Assembly (NCBI RefSeq): GCF_001275385.1
Contig: NZ_LGIW01000011.1
Coordinates: forward strand, 124,001-188,000
DNA from: Exiguobacterium sp. BMC-KP
Lineage (GTDB): Bacteria; Bacillota; Bacilli; Exiguobacteriales; Exiguobacteriaceae
Length of the DNA: 64,000 nt
Direction: 5' to 3'
Below are positions 27,579 to 34,694 of the stretch, in pieces; the first letter of the stretch is position 1, and the number at the start of each line of letters is the position of its first letter. The translations under genes were made by a program, and so were the position numbers. The notes under the pieces were generated by a model. The model saw only the letters and a program-made list of their open reading frames with translations, was not told the DNA's origin and made no database searches.

Positions 27579-28271
27579 ATGCAAAAAATAGGCATTATCT
27601 TGTGTGGTTCAATTTTAATTGCTCTAGTCATTATTTTGATGATAAATACCATCAGTAAAGACAAAACTATTGATGAAAATCCTTTGACGGAAAAGCAAAT
27701 CATAGGCTGGGGTTCGAATTATATTGGGTACGACACTGCAGTAAGAAAGAAAAAAATTAAAGTTGCTATATTAGATAGCGGAATTAATAGAGAACACGAA
27801 GATCTTCAAAATAAAGTGGTTAAGTCATTTAACGCTGTCAATAAGACTAAACCAACTCAAGATGATTTTGGTCATGGAACAAACGTCGCCGGAATCATTA
27901 CAGCAAATGATAATGATGTCGGTATAGTTGGAATTTCTCAAAATGTTGAGATATATGACGTCAAAGTTTTGGATTCACAAGGTGTGGGCGAGGTTAAAGA
28001 TGTAATTGAAGGACTTCGATGGGCATTAAGCAATAACGTAGACATCGTCAATATCAGTTTTGGCTTCATAAAAGATTATCCGGAATTAAAGGAAATGATT
28101 AATATACTGTTGTCTGAGCATAAAATCGTTATTGCTTCAGCAGGAAATATAAAAATCTCAGACGGACGCGAAGTCGAGCAGGAGGTTGAAGGTGTCGTCA
28201 ATATCTTAGCAATTGGAGAGCGGACACGGGAGCGTGTCTATCTGGATGCTGTAAAAAGAAAAGATAAATGA
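27579..28271 (+). CDS. S8 subtilisin-like protease, C-terminally truncated, no catalytic Ser
   Basis: A 230-residue product with an N-terminal membrane anchor (GIILCGSILIALVIILMI) and most of a subtilase domain. The Asp (VAILDSGI, residue 66), His (FGHGTNVAGII, residue 99) and oxyanion Asn (IASAGN, residue 190) are present, but the frame ends before the GTS-x-A serine block, so the catalytic triad is incomplete. The last 20 residues (ERTRERVYLDAVKRKDK) do not match the family and probably come from a deletion junction. TTG 27573 overlaps the preceding stop and is an alternative start. It is transcribed with the toxin-immunity remnant and ends at a terminator. Confidence 0.72.
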   Translation: MQKIGIILCGSILIALVIILMINTISKDKTIDENPLTEKQIIGWGSNYIGYDTAVRKKKIKVAILDSGINREHEDLQNKVVKSFNAVNKTKPTQDDFGHGTNVAGIITANDNDVGIVGISQNVEIYDVKVLDSQGVGEVKDVIEGLRWALSNNVDIVNISFGFIKDYPELKEMINILLSEHKIVIASAGNIKISDGREVEQEVEGVVNILAIGERTRERVYLDAVKRKDK

Positions 28272-28293
28272 TGAATAGCTTTGTGGCATGAAT

Positions 28294-28328
28294 GAAGGAG
28301 GTAGGTATTTTAGCTACCTTCTTTTTTT
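28294..28328 (+). terminator. Rho-independent terminator
   Basis: GAAGG-AGGTAG pairs with CTACCTTC and is followed by TTTTTTT, right after the truncated protease gene. Confidence 0.75.
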
Positions 28329-28423
28329 ATGTGCTGTATTTGTCCATCAGTGACGATTATTAATACTGGTGTTTTCAATATGATTTTTCGACATCGCATC
28401 AATTCCATCGTTTATGAGAACGG

Positions 28424-28456
28424 AAAAAGGCAGCGACGAGTATCTCGTCACTGCTT
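28424..28456 (-). terminator. Rho-independent terminator of the nuclease gene
   Basis: On the minus strand GCAG-GACGAG pairs with CTCGTC-CTGC and is followed by CTTTTTCC, 35 nt after the nuclease stop. Confidence 0.65.
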
Positions 28457-28489
28457 CAGTATATTTTGCTATTCGATTGGATGGGAGAT

Positions 28490-29470
28490 TTATTCTCCGA
28501 CCATGCCGTCATGGTCGTTGTCCCGCATATATTGATACAGCCAGTGCTTCTCCGTGATTGGCATCGCGTAGCCGGCATCTTTCGCTTCCTGGATTGTCAC
28601 CTGACCATTGCCGTCGGTATCGACGCGCGAGACGTCTTCGGTCTTTGCGGTATCTGGAGTCGACTTCGCTGTCGCTTCTGTTTTCGTCTTCTTTTTCTTC
28701 GTCAGACCGAGTGCAGCATTCGTCTCGTCCGGATTGCCGTTCTTGAACCGGTCGACGACAGTGTTTCCACGGACCGTATAGGTATACTGATATGCGGACG
28801 GAATCATCGTCGATGTATCCGGATAGGTGATCTGCGCTTCGAAGTTCGTCGCGCCACCCGCCTTGCGGATGACGTCCTCCATGTACGCCTGGTCCCCATG
28901 ACGATTCAGTGTACTGTCCTGCGGAGTGATGTTGTAGGCGTTCGAGACGCCACCGAGCGAATCGGCAATGATATGTCCTTCATCAAGATCCGGACGTTCG
29001 ACTCCAGGCACTTTCGCCTCGTCCGAGTAGTAGCGTCCGTCACGCGTGACGTCTTCCGTCTCATCATTCTGGAGTGTAATCTTCTTCGCGATGACGCGGA
29101 CCAGCTGTCCGTGCTCATTCGTGAACGCCCAGTACTTCCGGTCACCGAATCCAATGTCGACGACAACGTTCGCCTGACGACTACCGGAAAGATCTCCTCC
29201 GTCGACCGTAATTTTCTTATATCCTGTGAAAGAATCTTTTGCAGTTGGTGTTTTTGATTCCGTTGATGCCTTCGTATCCTTTGACTGCTTGACTGTACGA
29301 GTATCCGCCTTTTTTTCAGGATGTTGATCGGCGTCCTTCGTCGCATCGGTCTTTTGTGTAGGCGTGTCTTCCTGCTGCGTCGCTTGCTCTGTAGGCGAGG
29401 TCGTTTCCGTATCCGTGCATCCTGTCATCAATAGGACGGCGAGTGGAATCGTTATATATGAAAAATGCAT
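28490..29470 (-). CDS. Lipoprotein DNA/RNA non-specific endonuclease with EF-hand tail
   Basis: A 326-residue secreted nuclease. A signal peptide ends at the lipobox LMTGC (Cys about residue 18), followed by about 75 residues of Thr/Lys/Asp-rich linker. The nuclease core contains DEGHIIADSLGG with NRHGDQAYMEDVIRKA, the DGH-type signature of DNA/RNA non-specific endonucleases. The tail has two EF-hand-like calcium loops (DTDGNGQVTIQEA and DNDHDGMVGE). ATG 29470 has AAGGAG 10 nt upstream; the frame is open 16 codons further. It is clearly GC-richer than its neighbours, suggesting separate origin. Likely roles are nutrient scavenging or DNA degradation outside the cell. Confidence 0.87.
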   Translation of the reverse strand: MHFSYITIPLAVLLMTGCTDTETTSPTEQATQQEDTPTQKTDATKDADQHPEKKADTRTVKQSKDTKASTESKTPTAKDSFTGYKKITVDGGDLSGSRQANVVVDIGFGDRKYWAFTNEHGQLVRVIAKKITLQNDETEDVTRDGRYYSDEAKVPGVERPDLDEGHIIADSLGGVSNAYNITPQDSTLNRHGDQAYMEDVIRKAGGATNFEAQITYPDTSTMIPSAYQYTYTVRGNTVVDRFKNGNPDETNAALGLTKKKKTKTEATAKSTPDTAKTEDVSRVDTDGNGQVTIQEAKDAGYAMPITEKHWLYQYMRDNDHDGMVGE

Positions 29471-29611
29471 GGTATATTTGCTCCTTCGAAAAAATCTAAT
29501 TAATGAAAATAAATCCATATTTTTATAGGGATATCTAGAAAAATATGACTAGAAAAGATTTGTATAAAATTTTAGGAATGTAGAAATAAAAATAGAAAAT
29601 TCGTATTACAG

Positions 29612-29646
29612 TAAAAAAGACTCCGGTAAAGAAATTCGGAGTCTTA
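29612..29646 (-). terminator. Rho-independent terminator
   Basis: AAGACTCCG pairs with CGGAGTCTT; on the minus strand it is followed by TTTTTAC, downstream of the 71-residue membrane protein gene. Confidence 0.75.
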
Positions 29647-29707
29647 AAATCTAATGTTAGAAATGCTCTTAAATAAGTTCTCATAATGAGAATTTTTAAG
29701 ATTAATA

Positions 29708-29923
29708 TTAAGAATTGTATCCGATTACTAAAGTGAAAAGCATAAGAACTAGAGAAGAAATAAGCAATATTAATGAAATTACAGTAACAAAAGTTAACAT
29801 CATTTTAGAAACTTGATCTTTTTTCTTCCAAATAGCAATAAGTAATATAACGCTAATAATCGGTATTATCGCCATCAATGAGAGAGGAAGAAAACGTTCT
29901 TTAAGTAAATATAAAAAATCCAT
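29708..29923 (-). CDS. Small two-helix membrane protein
   Basis: A 71-residue protein with two transmembrane helices (LSLMAIIPIISVILLIAIW and FVTVISLILLISSLVLMLFTLVIG) separated by a basic loop KKKDQVSK. GGAG lies about 9 nt before ATG 29923. Unknown family. It is divergent from the phospholipase-like gene at 30029, from which it is separated by 105 nt of promoter DNA; an accessory or protective role for that gene is possible but only suggested by position. Confidence 0.65.
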   Translation of the reverse strand: MDFLYLLKERFLPLSLMAIIPIISVILLIAIWKKKDQVSKMMLTFVTVISLILLISSLVLMLFTLVIGYNS

Positions 29924-30028
29924 ATGAAAAAACTCCTTTTTTTATCTTTTCTGAAAAATTGTTTTTTCTCCTTTTTTGTTATATAGTACTAATTGTAAAA
30001 TGGTTTTTATTACTAAAGGAGGAATAAA

Positions 30029-30631
30029 ATGTTTAATTTTTTCAAAAAAGGTTTTTTGTTATTTGCTGTCCTGTTCATCTTCACTATTACAACACAAAGT
30101 GTTGGAGCATCTAGTCCATTGATTTTTGATGAACCAGAAGAAAGTACGGATTCATCTGAATTGTTAAAAGACTTAGATCAAGAAACGCTTGATTTGTTTA
30201 AAGAAATGGATAAGTATACGGTGACAGATGAGAAAGGATATTCAACTATCGATGTAGCAGCTGCTGAAGCAAACGGTGTTTCGGAAGAATTTCTAGCTGT
30301 TATGCGTATGACTAATGAAATTAGCGCCTCGGAAAACAAAACAGTTTCCCCAGGAACAATTACTACATATGCTTTTGATTTACCAATCGGTAACTACGGT
30401 AAATACTGTGGTAAAGGAAACAAAGGCGGCACTGCTATTGATGACCTAGACAGAGCTTGTAAGGCGCATGATGCATGCTTCCTTGGTATGTTCAATGTTT
30501 CTGAAAAGAATAAAAAATGTAACATTGCTTTTGTCTCGAAATTACTTCCAATTGTCCAAAAAACATCGATTACTTCATATAAAGGTATTTATGCACGAGG
30601 AGCACTTAAGATTTTCTCGAAAAATACCTAA
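30029..30631 (+). CDS. Secreted phospholipase A2-like protein
   Basis: A 200-residue protein with a signal peptide (FLLFAVLFIFTITTQSVGAS), an acidic pro-like region (residues about 30-110), then a compact domain. GNYGKYCGKGNKGG (residues 121-134) matches the calcium-binding loop of secreted phospholipases A2, and CKAHDAC (144-150) holds the His147-Asp148 pair and flanking cysteines of the active site; Cys164 could pair with another. The spacing agrees with the YG-CG-G loop and CCxxHDxC motif known from animal group I/II enzymes and from bacterial relatives. It should hydrolyse phospholipids outside the cell with Ca2+. AAAGGAGGAA precedes the ATG. Enzyme activity is inferred. Confidence 0.78.
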   Translation: MFNFFKKGFLLFAVLFIFTITTQSVGASSPLIFDEPEESTDSSELLKDLDQETLDLFKEMDKYTVTDEKGYSTIDVAAAEANGVSEEFLAVMRMTNEISASENKTVSPGTITTYAFDLPIGNYGKYCGKGNKGGTAIDDLDRACKAHDACFLGMFNVSEKNKKCNIAFVSKLLPIVQKTSITSYKGIYARGALKIFSKNT

Positions 30632-30643
30632 TACAGATATTTT

Positions 30644-30678
30644 GAAGAAACGATTTAATCGTTTCTTCTTTTTTTATT
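30644..30678 (+). terminator. Rho-independent terminator
   Basis: GAAGAAACGAT pairs with its complement ATCGTTTCTTC around TTA and is followed by TTTTTTT. Confidence 0.85.
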
Positions 30679-31126
30679 CCTAAATTAATCATACAAGTTC
30701 AAAAAACATCAATATGTTTTTTATAAAAAGGTAAACGCAGGAATATCCTTACTCTCTCATTTAAATCCTTTTATGTAAAGGATTTAACTATAATGAAATA
30801 ATTCAGAAATCTTATTGAAATAACTATTTTTATGTATACTCTTTTCTTACATATCTGGTTTGTAACAATTTATTTATCACTATAGCCATCATTTCAAAGG
30901 TATGGAACAGAGCGTTACCGCTCTGTCTGATGGAAAGGGACCGCAAGCCGTCCTGTTTCCGTACTCTAGCTCGCTCCTCGTTGGCGCAAGGGTAATCAAA
31001 AAAAGCCGCTGCCGTTCCTTGTCTTCCTCCGCGTTTTGGCTCAAAGCACGCTTTTCGCTCGCTGCGTTCCCGTCAACAGGACGGCATCGTGTCGGACTGC
31101 ATCCCACTCGCGAAAGGAGCTTTTCT

Positions 31127-31579
31127 ATGAAACTGACTACACTCGTTGAAATCACTCGTATCCGCCAAGAGGTCCGGGAGCCAGACGTCGCACTCGAGAC
31201 AACGCACATCACGTCACCCGAGGACGCGTTCTGTGTCGCGAGACGTTTTATCCAGGACGATGACCGTGAAGTGTTCCTTGTCATCCTGCTCAATACGAAG
31301 AACCGCGTCATTGCCGTCCATCGGGCACACGTTGGTAGCATCAACTCGAGCGTCGTCCACCCTAGAGAAATTTTCAAGTCCGCCATCCTCAACAATGCGA
31401 CATCGCTCATCGTCAGCCACCAGCATCCGAGCGGTGACCAGCATCCATCACGGGAAGACATCGAGGTGACCGAACGGCTCGTCGAGGTCGGACGCATCGT
31501 CGGCATCCAGCTCCTCGACCACATCATCGTCGGTGCCGGAGAAGAATACGTCAGTTTGAAGGCACAAGGTGTTTTGTAA
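31127..31579 (+). CDS. RadC/JAMM-domain protein of the repeat element (copy A)
   Basis: A 150-residue protein consisting of the MPN/JAMM domain of RadC without the N-terminal helix-hairpin-helix part of full-length RadC. The metal site is complete: Glu48 in REVFLVILLNTKN, His98 and His100 in SHQHPSGD, and Ser108-x2-Asp111 in PSREDIEVT. AAAGGAG lies 7 nt before ATG 31127, so the open frame upstream of this is leader, not protein. Function of such short RadC-like proteins is unknown; many occur on mobile DNA. It is about 93 percent identical in DNA, by eye, to copy B at 52174. Confidence 0.88.
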   Translation: MKLTTLVEITRIRQEVREPDVALETTHITSPEDAFCVARRFIQDDDREVFLVILLNTKNRVIAVHRAHVGSINSSVVHPREIFKSAILNNATSLIVSHQHPSGDQHPSREDIEVTERLVEVGRIVGIQLLDHIIVGAGEEYVSLKAQGVL

Positions 31580-31642
31580 AGGGACGATAGAGCGTAGACA
31601 GGACGGGACAATCCCGTCCTGTCCATGCGCGAGGGCATGGAC

Positions 31643-31750
31643 GAAAAACGACGTCGTTTTTCTTTTGAGAGAGCGCAAGCGAGTAAGGAATGGATTCGTC
31701 CCGAATCCAAGTGCATTGAAAGACCCGCAGTGGACGGATCCACTGCGGGT
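31643..31750 (+). ncRNA. Three consecutive hairpins after radC (copy A)
   Basis: Hairpin 1 is the palindrome GAAAAACGACGTCGTTTTTC. Hairpin 2 is GGATTCG-TCC-CGAATCC. Hairpin 3 pairs ACCCGCAGTGGA with TCCACTGCGGGT. In copy C hairpin 2 reads GGATTTG-TCC-CAAATCC, a compensatory change that keeps pairing, and in copy B hairpin 3 has a G-U replacement. This supports selection for structure, either as RNA or as DNA. Expression is not shown. Confidence 0.45.
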
Positions 31751-32258
31751 AAGAAAGTACATCTGGTCTTTTCTATATAGAAGGGTGTGATGAAGGATGC
31801 AGTAGTGAGACAGTATTGAAGTGTACGAAGGTTCGAGGAAAGATAGATGATTGAAGTGAATCGATCCTCCTATAAATAAGTAGCGATCTTCTTTCTACTG
31901 GATGTACAGCATGAGGAGAATCTTCGGGCTCATTCGTGAGGCTGTAGGCTGCACGCAGCAACATCCGCATCGCACCGCTGCCCTCCTGCCGAATCGATAA
32001 CGAGAGCTGCGACTCGCTTGCGCGAGGCATCTCTACGTTCCTGTTCCTTGCGACGAAGGACACGGAGCGTTAGAAGCATGATTAAAATAAATTACCATAA
32101 TCATATATATATAAAGACTCTAATAACGTAAATTGGATTTAAATGATAGTTATTGACTATTTTAAAAAAGTATTGTTAAATTATTTCAGTCTAGAAATTG
32201 GGATTTTTATTTGAATTTCTTTTCTTAACATTAATTAGGTAGGATGGGAGATTAGTAA

Positions 32259-32807
32259 GTGGAACAAAAATTTAAGAAGTATGTCATACTTCCGATCATT
32301 GTTGTCTTTATTTTCTTTATCGGATCACTCTTTGGAACGTATAGTGCACAGACTGAAATCGAGGATGGTGCTCTCTATAGTGATGAGTTGCGTGAGAAAA
32401 ATAACGCACTTAAAAAAGAGAATACAGACATATTAGATTTAGTGAAACAACGTGATGCCATTAAAGAAGATTATGAAAAAACTAAAGACAAGAATAAGTC
32501 ACTCGAAGAAAAAATAAGTAAAAAAGAAGAGGTTCTTAGTGACTTAACTTTTGAAGTCATCTATGCAAAGCGTAAGCCCATTACACTGAGCCCTGGTCAA
32601 TATATCATCGGTGATGATGTGCCAGTCAATCGATACCGTGTTGAAAGTATTGGAGAAGGGTCGAATTTTACAGTTAATTCGATAGATGGAGACTTGAAAG
32701 TGAACACGATTCTCGGTGTGGATGGAGTAAACTCTTATACATTCTTTGGTGAAGATGGCGATGTATTAGAGACGCAAGCAGATGTAAAATTAAAGATCAT
32801 TGAATAA
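32259..32807 (+). CDS. Membrane-anchored coiled-coil protein with beta-rich C-terminal domain
   Basis: A 182-residue protein with one N-terminal transmembrane helix (VILPIIVVFIFFIGSLFG), a coiled coil (about residues 42-95, ELREKNNALKKEN and DKNKSLEEKISKKEE), and a C-terminal domain beginning LSPGQYIIGDDVPVNRYRVESIGEGSNFTV. This domain resembles the G-x-Y-x-V-G-x-D-I-P-x-G-x-Y repeats seen in many Bacillota surface proteins. Its function is not known. The start is GTG 32259, with GGGAG about 9 nt upstream. It lies alone, followed by a strong terminator. Confidence 0.75.
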   Translation: MEQKFKKYVILPIIVVFIFFIGSLFGTYSAQTEIEDGALYSDELREKNNALKKENTDILDLVKQRDAIKEDYEKTKDKNKSLEEKISKKEEVLSDLTFEVIYAKRKPITLSPGQYIIGDDVPVNRYRVESIGEGSNFTVNSIDGDLKVNTILGVDGVNSYTFFGEDGDVLETQADVKLKIIE

Positions 32808-32945
32808 TCTTTTGATTACGAATTAACAAATACTCAAAAGTAGCAATTGAACTTATAGTAGAAACAATCAACTGGTGTTTGTATTGTAAACGTATATTCA
32901 ACGTAATTCAGATTGTTGTATTTAAATAAAATAGCGTCTAACAAG

Positions 32946-32984
32946 CAATAGGGAACTCGGTAAATGAGAACCCTATTGTTTTTT
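32946..32984 (+). terminator. Rho-independent terminator
   Basis: CAATAGGG-AA-CTC pairs with GAG-AA-CCCTATTG and runs into TTTTTT. Confidence 0.8.
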
Positions 32985-33042
32985 GGGGTTTTGTTCTAAA
33001 AAGATGGGTTAGCTATAGGTAGTATAAAAATCAAAAGGAGTG

Positions 33043-33078
33043 TTTAAAAGTCTTTTAAAAGACTTTTAAAAGGTGTAT
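33043..33078 (+). promoter_or_regulatory. Palindromic operator and promoter of the Phd/RelE operon
   Basis: A perfect 28-bp palindrome (33043-33070) is built from three copies of TTTAAAAG in a row. It directly abuts a TATACT -10 element at 33074-33079. Type II antitoxins usually repress their own operon by binding such sites, so this is the likely autoregulatory operator. Confidence 0.65.
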
Positions 33079-33105
33079 ACTAAAGAAAAATAAGAGGAGG
33101 GCATA

Positions 33106-33429
33106 ATGATGGGAATGCGAATACTTGATATTCCAACCACTTCTATATCTGACGTGAAACGGTCTCCGATGGAAGCTTTCCAAAAAGCAGATCGTGAAGC
33201 GGCCGGCGTATATGTTTTTAACCGTGAAAAAGTTGCGGGCGTCATGTTGACACAACAGCAATACGAATCACTCAATAAAGAAATTGAAGAATTGTACAGT
33301 CGACTAGATGATTTGACTGTTGAGATGCGACTATCTAATAAAAATGTCCGCACTTATACTGATTCAGAAGTCCGTGGAGAACAGGTAACTCACCCTACGA
33401 CTATTGATGAAATGGATGGGTGGGAGTGA
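33106..33429 (+). CDS. Phd/YefM-family antitoxin
   Basis: A 107-residue protein with the Phd/YefM DNA-binding start (LDIPTTSISDVKRSPMEAFQKA, then VYVFNREKVAGVMLTQQQYESL) and a C-terminal tail that would bind the toxin. The GAGGAGGG site precedes several ATG codons (33106, 33109, 33115); 33106 is taken. It lies 3 nt before the toxin gene and behind a palindromic operator. Antitoxin binding neutralises the RelE-like ribonuclease and represses the operon. Confidence 0.88.
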   Translation: MMGMRILDIPTTSISDVKRSPMEAFQKADREAAGVYVFNREKVAGVMLTQQQYESLNKEIEELYSRLDDLTVEMRLSNKNVRTYTDSEVRGEQVTHPTTIDEMDGWE

Positions 33430-33432
33430 TCA

Positions 33433-33726
33433 TTGTATCAACTTGAGTGGACGCAGTATTCGAAAGAAGATTACGATAACCTCGATGGTAGTCAAAAGAT
33501 ATTCGTAGACAAAGCATTGAACCGTATCATTTCTATAGGAATGGCGGCAGGACAGCCACTCAGTGGAAATTTGTCGCATTGCAATAAGTTAAAAAATAGA
33601 AAAATGGGATTACGCGTTGTTTTTAGAGAAGTAGAGGGTAAACTCCAGATCATTCAAATTGTAGCGATCGGTAAACGGGATAAAGATGAAATTTATAAAA
33701 TGGCTGAACAACGATTAGATGGATAA
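33433..33726 (+). CDS. RelE/YafQ-like toxin
   Basis: A 97-residue RelE/ParE-superfamily protein: LEWTQYSKEDYDNLDGSQK at the start, QPLSGNLSHCNKLKNRKMGLRVVFREVEG in the middle and IVAIGKRDKDEIYKMAEQRL at the end, the usual layout of a ribosome-dependent mRNA interferase. The start is TTG 33433, with GGGAG upstream in the antitoxin's last codons, so translation is coupled. The pair is GC-rich relative to its flanks and ends at a strong terminator. Confidence 0.88.
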   Translation: MYQLEWTQYSKEDYDNLDGSQKIFVDKALNRIISIGMAAGQPLSGNLSHCNKLKNRKMGLRVVFREVEGKLQIIQIVAIGKRDKDEIYKMAEQRLDG

Positions 33727-33729
33727 TTG

Positions 33730-33781
33730 AAAAAGGATCAACGTTCAGATACTCGATGGTATCTATACGTTGATCCTTTTT
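33730..33781 (+). terminator. Rho-independent terminator
   Basis: AAAAGGATCAACGT pairs with ACGTTGATCCTTTT, then T residues; the loop contains a second small hairpin (GATACTCGATGGTATC). Confidence 0.85.
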
Positions 33782-33966
33782 GTCGCACTTTTTGAAAAGT
33801 ATGACCGAAGTTATTTATCTTTTTTATGCATAAAAGGACTATTTAAAAATACATTGATAAAAAGATGCGTTTATAGACTTTGATATTGAAATCGATCCAT
33901 TCGATTCAACTATGTGAAAAAATAATCATTTTTGTATACATAACGGTCGTTTTAAAAACAAAAAAA

Positions 33967-33998
33967 GAAAACTCACATATTTCCTCAGATGTGAGTTC
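33967..33998 (-). terminator. Rho-independent terminator of the RelBE-like pair
   Basis: AACTCACAT pairs with ATGTGAGTT; on the minus strand it is followed by TTTCTTTTTTTG. Confidence 0.7.
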
Positions 33999-34006
33999 TA
34001 CCTGTC

Positions 34007-34276
34007 TTATTTATAGATATCACGACGATGCCCGATCTCGAGAATCAAAATCACGACTTTTTCATCTTGAATGTCAGCAATCAGACGATAATCACCGATG
34101 CGATACCGCCATTCACCCGAGCGATTCGAGACGAGTCCTTTACCATGACGACGCGGATCATCCGTCCCGACCAGATTCTTCTTGATCCAGGACATGATGA
34201 TCCGCGCTTGTTGAGGATCCATCTTCTTGAGAGACTTTTGAGCTCCGCGCTCAAACTCTACCGTAAATGCTGTCAT
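34007..34276 (-). CDS. RelE/ParE-family toxin
   Basis: An 89-residue RelE-type toxin: FTVEFERGAQKSLKKMDPQQARIIMSWI, then GEWRYRIGDYRLIADIQDEKVVILILEIGHRRDIY. The last segment carries the basic and tyrosine residues typical of the RelE active site (R-Y-R-x-G-x-Y-R and HRRDIY). Its ATG at 34276 overlaps the last 4 nt of the antitoxin gene. It differs from the 33433 toxin, so two unrelated pairs stand next to each other, facing each other tail to tail. Confidence 0.92.
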   Translation of the reverse strand: MTAFTVEFERGAQKSLKKMDPQQARIIMSWIKKNLVGTDDPRRHGKGLVSNRSGEWRYRIGDYRLIADIQDEKVVILILEIGHRRDIYK

Positions 34277-34497
34277 TCTAAATCAAGTTCCTTCATCATA
34301 TCGTCGAAAGAGATCGCTTCTGATTTTTTACGGTGTGCTGCCATCGAATCATGATAGAGTTGTAAATCGATTTCGTCTTCGATGCGGTCGAGGACGGCAT
34401 CGCGAACGAGTGTAGAAATCGTGATGTTTTTTGCCTTCGCATATTCTTTGATGAGTCGTGTATCCTGGTCATCCAGACGTACGGAAATGGTACTCAT
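34273..34497 (-). CDS. RelB/DUF6290-type antitoxin
   Basis: A 74-residue ribbon-helix-helix protein: MSTISVRLDDQDTRLIKEYA, then ISTLVRDAVLDRIEDEID, followed by an acidic tail (SFDDMMKELDLE) that should bind the toxin. AGGAGCTGATAATC stands before ATG 34497. The upstream repeats TGTATTACAA are its likely operator. It overlaps the toxin gene by 4 nt. Confidence 0.92.
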   Translation of the reverse strand: MSTISVRLDDQDTRLIKEYAKAKNITISTLVRDAVLDRIEDEIDLQLYHDSMAAHRKKSEAISFDDMMKELDLE

Positions 34498-34512
34498 GAT
34501 TATCAGCTCCTT

Positions 34513-34533
34513 TGTAATACATTGTAATACATA
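34513..34533 (-). promoter_or_regulatory. Direct repeats, likely operator of the RelBE-like pair
   Basis: Two adjacent copies of TGTAATACAT lie 16-36 nt upstream of the antitoxin start. Ribbon-helix-helix antitoxins bind such short direct or inverted repeats to repress their operon. Confidence 0.55.
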
Positions 34534-34617
34534 TTCCGGTAGTAGTCTAGAAATGGCACCGATTTAAAATAGGATTGAACCTGTTATAACTAGTATGAAA
34601 ATGATGAATAAGTATGA

Positions 34618-34657
34618 AAAAAGAAAGACTGCTGTATCGCATGCCTTTCTTTTTGTA
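34618..34657. terminator. Possible terminator
   Basis: AAAAAAGAAAG pairs with CTTTCTTTTT around a 17-nt interval. It is weak and lies downstream of the CopD gene on the minus strand. Confidence 0.35.
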
Positions 34658-34694
34658 TAAGACGTCGCACACGCTGAAATGCTCATGTGGAGGA

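Larger units (their letters stand above)
30902..32069 (+). repeat. radC-associated structured repeat, copy A (complete)
   Basis: A 1168-bp unit that begins ATGGAACAGAGCG and ends GGAGCG. It contains, in order, a 5' hairpin (AACAGAGCG/CGCTCTGT), a 170-nt leader, the radC-like gene (31127-31579), and three hairpins at 31643-31662, 31692-31708 and 31723-31750. A 3' module of about 150 nt (31921-32069) follows, with nested stems ending in CCTT-GCGACG-AAGG. The unit is shared with 51861-53116 and 59832-60524, and its 3' module with 61588-61726. Relative to copy B it lacks about 85 nt of leader between two CGCTCGC sequences. No target duplication or terminal inverted repeat was found. Confidence 0.8.

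Noticed and set aside
28466..29257. 263-residue plus-strand frame opposite the nuclease gene
   Set aside because: It is the antisense shadow of the GC-rich nuclease gene, rich in Arg and Cys with no start signals.
30902..31126. Open frame extending the RadC-like protein upstream by about 75 residues (also 51889-52173 in copy B)
   Set aside because: The strong ribosome binding site is at the MKLTTL start, and the upstream translation differs between copies by large indels, so this is leader sequence.
30889..31762. Long minus-strand frames (up to 284 residues) antisense to the radC-like gene
   Set aside because: Ser/Thr/Arg-rich shadows of the JAMM gene and hairpins; no initiation signals. 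The same applies at 51831-52457.
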